Of a DNA stretch of 64,000 nt, positions 12,457-22,715 are shown piece by piece. Both the position numbers and the translations under genes were made by a program. The stretch is from Methanobacterium subterraneum (lineage in GTDB: Archaea > Methanobacteriota > Methanobacteria > Methanobacteriales > Methanobacteriaceae): NCBI RefSeq assembly GCF_002813695.1, contig NZ_CP017768.1, positions 2,040,501 to 2,104,500 on the forward strand. The letters run 5' to 3'. A model generated the notes under the pieces. It did not search any database. It was not told where the DNA came from and was given only the letters and a program-made list of their open reading frames with translations. Numbering within the stretch: position 1 is the stretch's first letter; every line of letters starts with the position of its first letter.

Positions 12457-12902
12457 TGGTCTTTTTCACCTCCTTTATGTCTGTTTTAGATATGGATGGT
12501 ATTGTCATATCCATAAAACCATACTATAGTTATAATAAATAAAACTTCTGTTTGTATGATTAAAATAGGGGTAATTAAAGTTAGTAAGTACAATCTAAAA
12601 GTAAAATAACTTTTAAAATTATAACTGCCTTGAATTAAACGAACTCATAACAAATTAAGTAAAATAAGCAAATAAATTAACATGTATCAGTGTCTCCATA
12701 AAGTGATAAAAAAAATATGCAAAAAATATTTAATAAATGCTTAAAATGTTCAATTAACCGAAACAGAAATGATCATAATACAGAATTAAGTCCTTTTAGT
12801 TTTAGTAAGAATTTAAAACTATCAAATTAGTCATCAAATCAATTAAAAGTCTAATCACGTGTATTTAATGGATTTTATTAACTTTTAATCATGTAAAAAA
12901 AG
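12457..12902 (-). promoter_or_regulatory. Upstream region of adhesin B, exact copy of 8381-8826
   Basis: It carries the same elements as the copy upstream of adhesin A: ribosome binding site, the leader hairpin (arms 12491-12497 and 12509-12515) and a TATA-like box near 12530-12544. Identity ends at the A-tract near 12902, which marks the edge of the duplicated unit. From 12903 to 13043 the sequence is unique. It holds an 8-bp stem (TTCACATT with AATGTGAA, about 12908-12953) after the 3' end of ribB. Confidence 0.85.
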
Positions 12903-13043
12903 GATAATTCACATTTTTCATGAAAACTAAGATCCCTGATGAATGTGAAATTAACTATGAGACAATCTCAAAAGGATTAAAAAAATAACTTAATTTCGCG
13001 GTTATAATGAAATAATAAAGGGGGATTAAAAAATTCCCTAAAT

Positions 13044-13721
13044 TTAAATTCCTTTAAACTCATGGTAGGCTTCTATTAACTCTGCTCCGCTTAAAAATAC
13101 CAGGTCATTCTTTTTAGCGTACTCCCCTACTTTGTCGGTGTTCATTGAATCACCGGTCTCATCATCCATCATTTCACAGCAAACTGCCACTTCGGTTTGC
13201 CCGGCCATTTCAGCCAAGGCAATACTCATCTCAGTATGACCTTTCCTTTTTAAAACATGGTCTTTAGCAGCTCTAAGCAGGGTCACGTGTCCCGGGGAAC
13301 GGAAATATTTACCAAAATCCTGGAAATTCCCATTTTTACATAGTAATCCCAGTTCCTTGATGGTACAGGCCCGGTCATTGTCGGTGATCCCGGTGAAGGT
13401 CTTCCTGTGGTTCACGGTTATGGAGAAGGCTGATTTTTCATCGTAAGGTATGTCGTTAGGGGTTAATTCAGCTAGAACTGGGTATTCTTTACTGGCTTCA
13501 TTCATCAAATCGGTCATGAATGGAATTCCCAGTTTATCGGAGATTTCTGCAGATATGGGGACGCAGAAAAGACCACCAGCATCGTTCCTAATGGTGGTCA
13601 TGTGCTGGGGGGTCATAAACTCCGCAGCCACAATCATGTCAGTTTCTCGCTCCCGGTTGTCATCGTCAAAGATTAAAACAATTTCTCCCTTTTTAAATGA
13701 TTCTATGGCTTTTTTTATCAT
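13044..13721 (-). CDS. ribB: 3,4-dihydroxy-2-butanone 4-phosphate synthase
   Basis: It converts ribulose 5-phosphate to 3,4-dihydroxy-2-butanone 4-phosphate plus formate, the four-carbon precursor of riboflavin and hence of FAD, FMN and part of the F420 supply. The 225-residue single-domain archaeal form shows the acidic Mg-binding loop DDDNRERETD near residue 20, the substrate Thr/Arg block RSPGHVTLLRA and the His-containing HTEMSIALAEMAG motif. There is no fused GTP cyclohydrolase II domain. ribK lies 135 bases upstream on the same strand, forming a small riboflavin cluster. GTGATC precedes the ATG. Confidence 0.95.
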   Translation of the reverse strand: MIKKAIESFKKGEIVLIFDDDNRERETDMIVAAEFMTPQHMTTIRNDAGGLFCVPISAEISDKLGIPFMTDLMNEASKEYPVLAELTPNDIPYDEKSAFSITVNHRKTFTGITDNDRACTIKELGLLCKNGNFQDFGKYFRSPGHVTLLRAAKDHVLKRKGHTEMSIALAEMAGQTEVAVCCEMMDDETGDSMNTDKVGEYAKKNDLVFLSGAELIEAYHEFKGI

Positions 13722-13856
13722 GTGATCACTGATTAGATTTTTTTTTGATAATTAAATTTTTAGTAGTTTAGTTAACAATTGTTTTATAAGTTAAACATTT
13801 TTCCATATTTCATACAATCATGGTTTCTATATCTAAAACAAAAATAATTTTGATCC

Positions 13857-14231
13857 TCAATTTATTTTTAAAGTAGCTTCATCTCCGTCATTGAGATTGA
13901 GAGTGTTTCGAAGATTTTCCTGGGCCACAAATTCCAATATTTCTGGGGAGTGCTCAGTCTTAACCGGGAACAGAATAGCCCCCTCTACCATTCCATTGAG
14001 TTGAGCTGGGAGAAATTTAACATCCCCATAATTACCAGTCCCTTCAATGACTCTCATTTTATCCTGCATACTCGATATACGGGCTGCGTTTTCAGGAGAG
14101 ATTTTCAGGTTAAGAGTACCCGGAAATGGTTCAAATTTAAGCTTTTTCCTAAACTCCTCCTTATAAACCTCTAAAGACATGAAATACGTGCCTTTACGAG
14201 TTCCAGAGATGACTTTGCCTGTGATTTCCAT
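13857..14231 (-). CDS. ribK: CTP-dependent riboflavin kinase (archaeal)
   Basis: It phosphorylates riboflavin to FMN using CTP instead of ATP, as shown for the Methanocaldococcus enzyme. The 124-residue protein matches the DUF120 kinase without the N-terminal winged helix that some archaea add. It starts with the G-x-V-x-SG-x-x-KGTYF beta-hairpin and continues with the FPGTLNLKI motif. AGGAAT lies just before the ATG. It sits 58 bases after endonuclease V and upstream of ribB on the same strand, so co-transcription with ribB is plausible. Confidence 0.93.
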   Translation of the reverse strand: MEITGKVISGTRKGTYFMSLEVYKEEFRKKLKFEPFPGTLNLKISPENAARISSMQDKMRVIEGTGNYGDVKFLPAQLNGMVEGAILFPVKTEHSPEILEFVAQENLRNTLNLNDGDEATLKIN

Positions 14232-14289
14232 ATAATTCCTTCAATTTCTTTTAATTCATTTGTAGGTATTAAAAATATTAATTTAATTC

Positions 14290-14946
14290 TTAATTACTCG
14301 TTAATTCCTGTTTAAAAGTTTCTGTTGCCAGTATATGGGTTTGCCTGATTGGTTCCGGAGTTTTGAAAACGCTGGTCATCTTCACAATACTCAATGCAGT
14401 TTTTAAGGATATTTTATGCCCAACGCTCACGTATTTCCCCTTAAAAAAGGCCCCAAGCTCATTATTGTTTTCGGTTATCAGTTGAAATTCGCCAATGGCG
14501 TGGTGTCTTTGGGTGGCCCTCTTTATATACCTTCCATCAATTAACCTTTTTGCCACCCCAATGGTGGGAACATCACAGAGGACACCCACCTGACAGGCCA
14601 ATCCAAAGCCACGGGGATGCATAACACCGTGACCATTAACCATTAGAACATCGAAATCGTGTTCTAAAGTGTTCAGTACTGAAATAACTGCATCAGCCTC
14701 CCTAACACCGAGAAAACCAGGGATGTAGGGGAAAAATAGTTCCACGGGCAGTGTTCTCTTTTCCAGTATCTCCAGATCTCCCAGTTGCAAAACCACAACT
14801 GCCGCAATTGCCTGGTTATCCACGGAAAAAGAAACATCCACTCCGGCCACAGTATCCAAACTGTTAAAACAGTCTTCTTCCAACACCCTATCTGCCAGGG
14901 AGAACTGTATATTAGCTATCTCTTGGGTGAAGTTATGGATACACAT
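14290..14946 (-). CDS. nfi: Endonuclease V family protein with Asn at a catalytic Asp position
   Basis: Endonuclease V nicks DNA (or RNA) one base 3' of deoxyinosine or inosine. The 218-residue protein has the family blocks in order: GVDVSF (first metal Asp), FPYIPGFLGVREAD (with the Glu), the HG-x-x-HPRGFGLA-x-x-GV block, PTIGVAK and the C-terminal PEPIRQTH His. The Asp that usually starts the DGHG motif (Asp110 in Thermotoga numbering) reads Asn, codon AAT, here (MVNGHG). Loss of that Asp strongly reduces cleavage in studied enzymes, so activity is uncertain. The start ATG lacks a clear ribosome binding site. Two copies of TTTGGAACTATC lie just upstream. Confidence 0.88.
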   Translation of the reverse strand: MCIHNFTQEIANIQFSLADRVLEEDCFNSLDTVAGVDVSFSVDNQAIAAVVVLQLGDLEILEKRTLPVELFFPYIPGFLGVREADAVISVLNTLEHDFDVLMVNGHGVMHPRGFGLACQVGVLCDVPTIGVAKRLIDGRYIKRATQRHHAIGEFQLITENNNELGAFFKGKYVSVGHKISLKTALSIVKMTSVFKTPEPIRQTHILATETFKQELTSN

Positions 14947-14995
14947 TATCTGCGTGGAAAATTTTGTTTTTTAAAGATTTTGACATGATTATCTT

Positions 14996-15041
14996 TTTGG
15001 AACTATCTTTATTAGGAAGAAATCTCTTATTTGGAACTATC
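14996..15041. repeat. Two 12-bp direct repeats upstream of endonuclease V
   Basis: TTTGGAACTATC occurs at 14996-15007 and 15030-15041, 50-95 bases before the endonuclease V start. The core TGGAACTATC recurs twice more at 56818-56859 on the other strand. It could be a binding site for a regulator of the upstream promoter; function unproven. Confidence 0.5.
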
Positions 15042-15135
15042 CTTTTAGAGAATTATGAGTTTTCCTAAAAAGAAAAAAAATATTTTTTTATTTAACATCA
15101 ATTGCCCAGTATTTCATGAACCGGAGAGATATAAT

Positions 15136-16794
15136 TTAGTCTTTAATCTCACCAGTTATTGTGCAGAATATTGGCCCCCTGATGTCTATAACTTTGTTAT
15201 TGCTGTTTATGTAGCGCATGGCCAGTTCGTCCAGTTTAAGGTTGATGTCCGAGGGGGATTTGGCTATGGTGGCACGTAACTTAAGTTGTTCCTCTCCGCT
15301 AACCACCATCTCCTCCATACGGTAGGCTGCTTGGGCTGCCACACCGTCCATGTAACTGATACCGGTGGGTATGCCCTTTTTAAGGGCCTTAATAGCCAGG
15401 TCATCCATTACCTCTTTTCCCATGCTTAGAAGCTTTTCTACAATATCATCAGGTGACTGGAAACGTTCTATCTCTGCGGGCTGGGGCACACCAACGATGT
15501 TTCCCTGATAAACATGCACCCGGTTCCAGCTGGCAGGTCCCAGTAGTTTGGTACCGGCTTCGGGTTCAATGATCTTTACTTCAATGTTTTTACCCATGAA
15601 TTCTCCCTGGAACGCGGTGAACTCGCAGGGTGAACTGGTGTCACCATATTCTACGGCGGTCTGGATTATGGATTCCATCAACCTTCGCCCGTCATCAGTC
15701 ACTGGATACAGGTTCAAGTGGAGCATGGAGGCCATTTCCCGGTCACTGAGACCCCACTTACCATAGGTATGGGGATAAACCATCTCCCGAATATCCTGGT
15801 GACCACCGAGGATCATGGCAATTCTCTCGGCACCCACACCCAGGTTCATAACTTCCTGGTCAATACCATACTTGGCCAGTGCAATGGGGGAGTACAAACC
15901 AAATGTAGCCACCTCCACCCATTCATTCAGTTTAGGATGGTAACCGTAGACCTCAGTCTGAGTCCCAGGGATGTAGTACTTGGATTTCTTCTCATCAAGC
16001 AGGAATTTGAACTTCTGAAATCCGAAATACTCCAAAAGGCTCTCTGAAACAGCCATTCCCATATCCAGAGAAACTTCATCATCCATCCAAACACAGGAAG
16101 CGGAGTGGTAGGTCATAAGGTGGCTTGAATCCTCTCTTTGCTCCCGACGGAAGCAACGGTCAATTGAAAATAGTTTAACTGGCAATGTGTTGTTTTGGTT
16201 CAATGCATTCAGGGTGATGAACCATCCAGAAGTCATATGTGAACGTAAAGTGGTTTTGCTGGAGATGGGGGTTAACTCCTTAAGTTCAGGGAAAACCCTC
16301 TCCATAACTCGTAGCCCGGTGGCATCGGCTACTTCCAGGGCAAGGGACACATCGTGGATAAGGTCATCTCCGCTGGTTTCACCTTTTTTATAGCTACGGA
16401 ACACTTCTTTCAGTCCCTGAATTTTTTCTTCATCAAGGGAAACACCTATTTCCTCGATCTGTGCTATTTTATCCATACCGATCCCTATATCTGGTCGGGG
16501 TAGTCCTGCCAGGTAGAAGCAACGGTCCAGAACTGCCGGGGCTTCTGGTCCGAACTGGCGGTAAACATGATCTTCTTCAATGAAGAGGGGATTGATGGTT
16601 TCCTGGAAACCAAGGAGCAGGTAGGCTTGCCTGAGCTGGGCCATGGTATCGGAGAGTGGATGGGTTTGGCCGGGTTTGAAGTGCAAACGTGGATATTCCT
16701 CATCATGATGGGGATTTTTAAGATTTTTACCTGTTTCAGCCCAGGCCTTTTCAAAATCCCTCTTCGCCAGCTTTAATATCTCCTTTTTCTTCAC
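15136..16794 (-). CDS. sepS: O-phosphoserine--tRNA(Cys) ligase (SepRS)
   Basis: This class II synthetase charges tRNA(Cys) with O-phosphoserine; SepCysS then converts the product to Cys-tRNA(Cys). It is the methanogen route to both Cys-tRNA and cysteine. At 552 residues it has the usual family length. The N-terminal HFKPGQTHPLSDTMAQLRQA, motif 2 (SIDRCFRREQREDSSHL) and motif 3 (GVGAERIAMILGGHQD) are all visible. GTG is the probable start, preceded by GGGAGGATG. It is divergent from tfrA across a 117-base promoter region. The partner spcS is not in the window. Confidence 0.96.
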   Translation of the reverse strand: MKKKEILKLAKRDFEKAWAETGKNLKNPHHDEEYPRLHFKPGQTHPLSDTMAQLRQAYLLLGFQETINPLFIEEDHVYRQFGPEAPAVLDRCFYLAGLPRPDIGIGMDKIAQIEEIGVSLDEEKIQGLKEVFRSYKKGETSGDDLIHDVSLALEVADATGLRVMERVFPELKELTPISSKTTLRSHMTSGWFITLNALNQNNTLPVKLFSIDRCFRREQREDSSHLMTYHSASCVWMDDEVSLDMGMAVSESLLEYFGFQKFKFLLDEKKSKYYIPGTQTEVYGYHPKLNEWVEVATFGLYSPIALAKYGIDQEVMNLGVGAERIAMILGGHQDIREMVYPHTYGKWGLSDREMASMLHLNLYPVTDDGRRLMESIIQTAVEYGDTSSPCEFTAFQGEFMGKNIEVKIIEPEAGTKLLGPASWNRVHVYQGNIVGVPQPAEIERFQSPDDIVEKLLSMGKEVMDDLAIKALKKGIPTGISYMDGVAAQAAYRMEEMVVSGEEQLKLRATIAKSPSDINLKLDELAMRYINSNNKVIDIRGPIFCTITGEIKD

Positions 16795-16885
16795 TGCACA
16801 TCCTCCCTTACTTTAAAGATAATATTGAAAATTGTTTTAAACATATTTTTATATCGGGTCATACCCTTAAACTATCTCTCCACTC

Positions 16886-18576
<1,691 letters not shown>

Positions 18577-18722
18577 GATTTGCTGATTTATCAGTATAGT
18601 TTATAAGGTAAATTTTTCTGATTTTATTCTTTTTTTTGAGTTAAATTATAAGTTAATCCCGGCATTGGTTCTAACTTTATTAATTCTAAAAAATTTAACT
18701 TCTAGTCTACGACATTAAAAAT

Positions 18723-19564
18723 TTAACAATTTGTTTTTATAATTTTTTTTATCCATCCTTCGTATAATGTTTCATTTCCGACTATTTCATTGTAGTAAGA
18801 TTTAAATTTTTGAATTAAGAATGTTTCATCTTTTATATAGATTTTAGACAGTTCACGTTTTATTATTCTCCAAACTTGTTCTATAGGATTTAGTTTTGGA
18901 GAATATGGGGGTAAAAGTATTAATTGGATATTAAGGATTTCACAAGCTTTTTTAGCTAATTGTGCTTTATGAACTGGATAATTGTCTAAAATTATTACAA
19001 TTTTTGTTTCTTTTTTTAATTGACTTATAATTTCAGAGTTTTCTAAATTTTTAACAATATTTTCCCTTTGTAATTTGTCAATTATTCTTTGATTCTTTTT
19101 ATTTTCATTTTCTAAGATAATCCTCATTTTTTTCTTGATTTGTTCGATATTTAAATCTTTTTGAGGTGTGAAAAAATCGTCAATAATATGTTTAAATTCA
19201 GTTTTATCATGGAAATCTGCTTCTAAAAGCGTTTTTAGATGTGTTTCATCAATGTTAATATTATTTAAAATGGAATTCAATTTAGATTTGCAATATGGGT
19301 TGTTTGAGTTTTGAATTCTAATTTTAACTAGAAAATTGATAAAATCAAATGTTTTAGATCCTTTGGGAAAGTCTATTAATGATTTGCCGTTTGCTGACTG
19401 GAATCCTATTCCTGTAACTGAAAATTTATCTGGATTTTTCTTTAAAATGTTTTTAGTTCTTTTTTTATACCAAATACGGCCTGAATTACCAATATTTTGG
19501 CATGCTGTCTGATCTAAAAATCCAATTATGCTATTTTCAAGATTTATTCCTTGAAGTTTTTTTT
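18723..19564 (-). CDS. IS630 transposase, DDE catalytic part (second frame)
   Basis: This frame is open from the A-tract at 19557-19564 to its stop. It has the RNase-H-fold triad: first Asp in GFLDQTAC, second Asp in IILDNYPVH and Glu in LNPIEQVW, with 34 residues between the last two (DD34E, the IS630 spacing). About 90 extra charged, coiled-coil-like residues lie between the first and second Asp. There is no strong start codon or ribosome binding site at the beginning. It is therefore probably made as a fusion with the upstream frame by -1 slippage. Confidence 0.85.
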
Positions 19565-20056
19565 AAGTGATTCTTCAGCATCTTCTGGCATTTTTGAATA
19601 TATCGTATAAGGTTTACCATATCCAAATTTTAAATCTCTTAAAATTCTTTCCACCTGTCTAATACTGTATTCAACATTAAATTTTTCTTTTATTAATTCT
19701 AAAACCTGTTTAGAGCTATAAATCTTATTATCAATGATAATTTCAGATAATTCTTTTTTTTGCTCAGGAGTAAGTTTCGATTGACCCCCACTACCAGATT
19801 TTCTGCCTAAAGAATCATATCCACCTTCATTCCATTGATTTAACCAATTATGCCCAGTAACTCTTGTAATTCCCAGTTTTTTACAAGATTCTGTGATAGA
19901 AACATCATGATAAATATCATTTATGAAATACAACTTGTTTAAAACTTTTACATCCTGTTCCAACTTCTTTATTCTAATTTGAAGCTCTTCAACACTCGTA
20001 AAATCCTTATTTATAGTTGGCTTTCTATTCATATAAATAAATATAAAACCCACCAT
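19544..20056 (-). CDS. IS630 transposase, N-terminal DNA-binding part (first frame)
   Basis: The 170-residue frame begins near the right inverted repeat and carries two helix-turn-helix segments. One is around CKKLGITRVTGHNWLNQW and the other around VEYSIRQVERILRDL, as in the paired HTH of IS630/Tc1 transposases. It ends in KMPEDAEESLKKNFKE just after a run of eight A. Re-reading one A would continue into the catalytic frame without a stop. An ATG at the later MNRKPT is an alternative start. Confidence 0.85.
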   Translation of the reverse strand: MVGFIFIYMNRKPTINKDFTSVEELQIRIKKLEQDVKVLNKLYFINDIYHDVSITESCKKLGITRVTGHNWLNQWNEGGYDSLGRKSGSGGQSKLTPEQKKELSEIIIDNKIYSSKQVLELIKEKFNVEYSIRQVERILRDLKFGYGKPYTIYSKMPEDAEESLKKNFKE

Positions 20057-20110
20057 ATATAAAATTTTCTATGTCGTTAACTATAGAATTAAAAAAAAAT
20101 AGATAAAGGT

Positions 20111-22417
20111 TTAAAACCTTCTCCTATCATGTAATTCTTTCATTTTACCAGGATTCCAACCGCCACTAGCAGATTTAGAGCGACCCACCTGTTGTACGTA
20201 TCCAGTTATCCGGTCATACCATTCCACTTCTTTCTGTTCTCCACAGGCAACACAGCTATTCTGTAATCCTTTCATCAGGGTTTTGCATTTCACACAGAAG
20301 CTCAGGGCGCTGCTGTATGCCCAGAAACCAATATCAGATTTTCGGGCGATTTTATTAGTGAGGCTCATGAGTGCCTCAGGGTCACTGTGGGATTCACCCA
20401 TAAATGCATGGAAGATATGACCACCCAGAGTACGGCTGTGGAACTGTTCTTCAATACGGATCTTCTCAGCCAGATTCACAGTGGTATCCACTGGTACATG
20501 GGAAGAGTTGGTGTAGTAATAGGCATCGGAATCCCCCTGGGTTATTGCATTGTTACCGAATTTTTCCTTATCCAACATTGCAAACCGGTAGGCGGTGGAC
20601 TCTGCGGGTGTCTGGATAATGGTCCAGCGAAGTCCTGTGTCTTTTTTAAGTTCCTGAGCCCGCCCATTCATATAGTCAACAACCTTGAGGCCTAATTTGA
20701 GTGAATCTGGGTCTTCAATTCCGGATCCGCAGAATGATTGGAGCATTTCGTTTAATCCCACAAATCCAAATGTCATTGTGGAATTTTCCACCCGGTAATA
20801 ACGTTCATCATTAAGGTTCTGGGTTAAGAATGGTAACAGGTTGTAATCATCCAGACAGGCCACCGCTTGCTTGCGACGTAACATCAGTACCTCTTCTGAC
20901 AGGCGTAAATAGGAATCCAAGTACTCGAAGATTTCATCTTCATCACGGGACTGGTATGCTATTCTAGGTAGGTTCAGTGTAACATAGGCCAAGTTTCCTG
21001 TTCTAAAACAGTCTTTTTCCCAGTCCCCAGTCCAATTGTCAGAGAGGGATGTTCGGCATCCCATGTAGTTGGCCATTTGTCCCCGGTAACTGGGTAACAT
21101 GTTAGTGAAGTAGGCAGTACCGTACTTAGATGATAATTCGTGGACTAATTCCAAGTCCTCTGCGAATTCATCCTTCAGAACTTCTTTTCGCAAGGCGTAG
21201 ATGGTATTGGGGAATAGATGTGGTTTGCCATCGGAATCCCCATCTAGGAGCACTTCAGTGAATGCCCTTTGTAACATTCGGGTTTCGTCTTCAAAATCAC
21301 CGTATGTTCCCATCAGACGACCTTTAGGCCCATAGGCAGGTTCTTCTTTTAAGAAGTCAGGTACTGTGAATTCCATGTTGATGGAGGTGAATGGTACTTG
21401 GCTTCCCCGGGCAGCGTAGGCCATGTTAAGGTTGTAAATGAACATTTGGACTGCCTGTTTGACCTTTTCGTAGGGAAGTCCATGGGCAAATGGTGCAACA
21501 AATACATTCCACAGGCTCATTGATTGTCCTCCACTCATGTTCTGCTGGGCTGCCAGCATGATTTCTCCAGAGTGGTTCATCAGGGTTTCGATGTGGTTTG
21601 GTGGTCCGGCCACTGAAGTGTGGTCTCCTGTGCCGTCAACTTTAAGTCCGTTTCGTATGAAGAATCTTAGATCATGTTGCAGACAGTTTATGGGTCTGCC
21701 AGCAAAGAATTCCAGATCGTGAATGTGTATATCTCCACCTAAATGAGCATCGGCCAGTTCATTGGGGAGTATATGTAGAAGTGCGTATTGTTTAAGGGCC
21801 TCATCTGCCACGTATTTGTGCACAGTTTCCGGGTTGTGGATCATGTTGGCATTGTCCCGGCTTCCGTTTTCAATGAGGTTGGTTATGTTGTAAACAGGTA
21901 TCCCTAGCCTGGTGTACCTTCGCCTTAATGTTTCCAGGCCATTTTCAACCAGTTTAGTGTTTACCATTTCCCTGAGCATGGGAGCAGTTAAGTATTCCAC
22001 GTCCAGTTTTTTAACCTCTTTCCATACTTCAGTGGCTATTTTATCGGCAAGTTCCGGACTGGCCCCTGTTTCTACCACGAGGGTTTTCTCTATTTTTGAT
22101 TTGTCGAAGGATTCTATGGTGTCCCGTGCTGTTCGAACCCGTAACTGGTTACTTTTGAGGTATTTGTCAGCTATCTCTGGTTCTACCCGCTTCAAAGAGT
22201 CATATACCCACATCTTGATTTCTTTAGTGGTGACTCCGTCATAGGCCGCCCCAGCAGCCTGAGAAGCTATTTTTTCCGCCGCCCATAGTGGTGCGCCTGC
22301 CATAAGGCAGGATTTTAATATTTTTTCATGACTGAACTTCTCAAATATCCCATTGTTTTTCAAAACACAAGTTTCCGCCTTGGTTGGTATAGCAGCAATA
22401 ATACGAGCATCCTTCAT
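20111..22417 (-). CDS. nrdD: Anaerobic ribonucleoside-triphosphate reductase
   Basis: This class III reductase makes dNTPs from NTPs under anaerobic conditions through a glycyl radical installed by an NrdG activase. Of 768 residues, an N-terminal ATP-cone occupies about 15-105. The catalytic barrel includes GGDIHIHDLEFFAGRP and NCLQHDLR. A C-terminal zinc site uses Cys708, Cys711, Cys722 and Cys725. The radical loop SASGGWNPG is at 749-757, with the radical Gly likely 752 or 753. GGAGGATAA lies before the ATG. nrdG is not adjacent. The 298-base leader has a hairpin and a small ORF (separate entries). An IS element sits just past the 3' end. Confidence 0.95.
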   Translation of the reverse strand: MKDARIIAAIPTKAETCVLKNNGIFEKFSHEKILKSCLMAGAPLWAAEKIASQAAGAAYDGVTTKEIKMWVYDSLKRVEPEIADKYLKSNQLRVRTARDTIESFDKSKIEKTLVVETGASPELADKIATEVWKEVKKLDVEYLTAPMLREMVNTKLVENGLETLRRRYTRLGIPVYNITNLIENGSRDNANMIHNPETVHKYVADEALKQYALLHILPNELADAHLGGDIHIHDLEFFAGRPINCLQHDLRFFIRNGLKVDGTGDHTSVAGPPNHIETLMNHSGEIMLAAQQNMSGGQSMSLWNVFVAPFAHGLPYEKVKQAVQMFIYNLNMAYAARGSQVPFTSINMEFTVPDFLKEEPAYGPKGRLMGTYGDFEDETRMLQRAFTEVLLDGDSDGKPHLFPNTIYALRKEVLKDEFAEDLELVHELSSKYGTAYFTNMLPSYRGQMANYMGCRTSLSDNWTGDWEKDCFRTGNLAYVTLNLPRIAYQSRDEDEIFEYLDSYLRLSEEVLMLRRKQAVACLDDYNLLPFLTQNLNDERYYRVENSTMTFGFVGLNEMLQSFCGSGIEDPDSLKLGLKVVDYMNGRAQELKKDTGLRWTIIQTPAESTAYRFAMLDKEKFGNNAITQGDSDAYYYTNSSHVPVDTTVNLAEKIRIEEQFHSRTLGGHIFHAFMGESHSDPEALMSLTNKIARKSDIGFWAYSSALSFCVKCKTLMKGLQNSCVACGEQKEVEWYDRITGYVQQVGRSKSASGGWNPGKMKELHDRRRF

Positions 22418-22512
22418 TATTTATCCTCCGACTTAACTCTTAAAATAAAAATCAATAACAGCAAATGATTACAAAGATTTTCCCCTTTAACCCCCAGAAT
22501 TTTTAAGTCTAC

Positions 22513-22635
22513 TTAATAATTAGTCCAGTTGTATCTTATAAAACTTTCCGATACCAAACTGTTCTGATTTACGAAACTATTAAGTAAGTTAACCATTTCC
22601 ATGATCACACCACCCTCCCCTCTAATTGGACACAT
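22513..22635 (-). CDS. Possible 40-residue leader peptide upstream of nrdD
   Basis: This small ORF (MCPIRGEGGVIMEMV...) starts 11 bases after GGAGGTGAT and ends 95 bases before nrdD. A second GGGGAGGGTGGTG precedes the internal ATG at residue 12, giving an alternative 29-residue form. Only ribosome binding site strength supports it; the sequence resembles no family I know. It could be a real small protein, a regulatory leader ORF or chance. Confidence 0.3.
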   Translation of the reverse strand: MCPIRGEGGVIMEMVNLLNSFVNQNSLVSESFIRYNWTNY

Positions 22636-22654
22636 GAGGTGAACAGATCACCTC
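22636..22654 (-). promoter_or_regulatory. Hairpin burying a perfect ribosome binding site in the nrdD leader
   Basis: GAGGTGA-TCTGT-TCACCTC on the minus strand is a perfect 7-bp stem with a 5-base loop. Its 5' arm is part of GGAGGTGAT, the full complement of the 16S 3' end, so pairing would hide it. It lies about 60 bases beyond the polC stop, so it may also act at the polC 3' end. Confidence 0.5.
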
Positions 22655-22715
22655 CGAATCCATAAATGATGGTATAAGATAACACACCATGTGCACATAA
22701 GGGGATGTATTCACA

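Larger units (their letters stand above)
18705..20081 (-). mobile_element. IS630-type insertion sequence, complete, flanked by TA
   Basis: The element is 1377 bp. Its ends are imperfect inverted repeats: left GTCTACGACATTAAAAATTT and right (reverse complement) GTTAACGACATAGAAAATTT match at 16 of 20 positions. A TA dinucleotide sits directly outside each end (18703-18704 and 20082-20083), as expected for the TA target duplication of IS630/Tc1 elements. It encodes a two-frame transposase on the minus strand. It inserted 30 bases beyond the nrdD stop, so no gene is broken. Base composition is more AT-rich than the neighbours. Confidence 0.88.

Noticed and set aside
12908..12953. Stem TTCACATT/AATGTGAA as a riboswitch
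   Set aside because: Only one AT-rich stem between ribB's 3' end and the adhesin promoter; more likely a terminator or chance.
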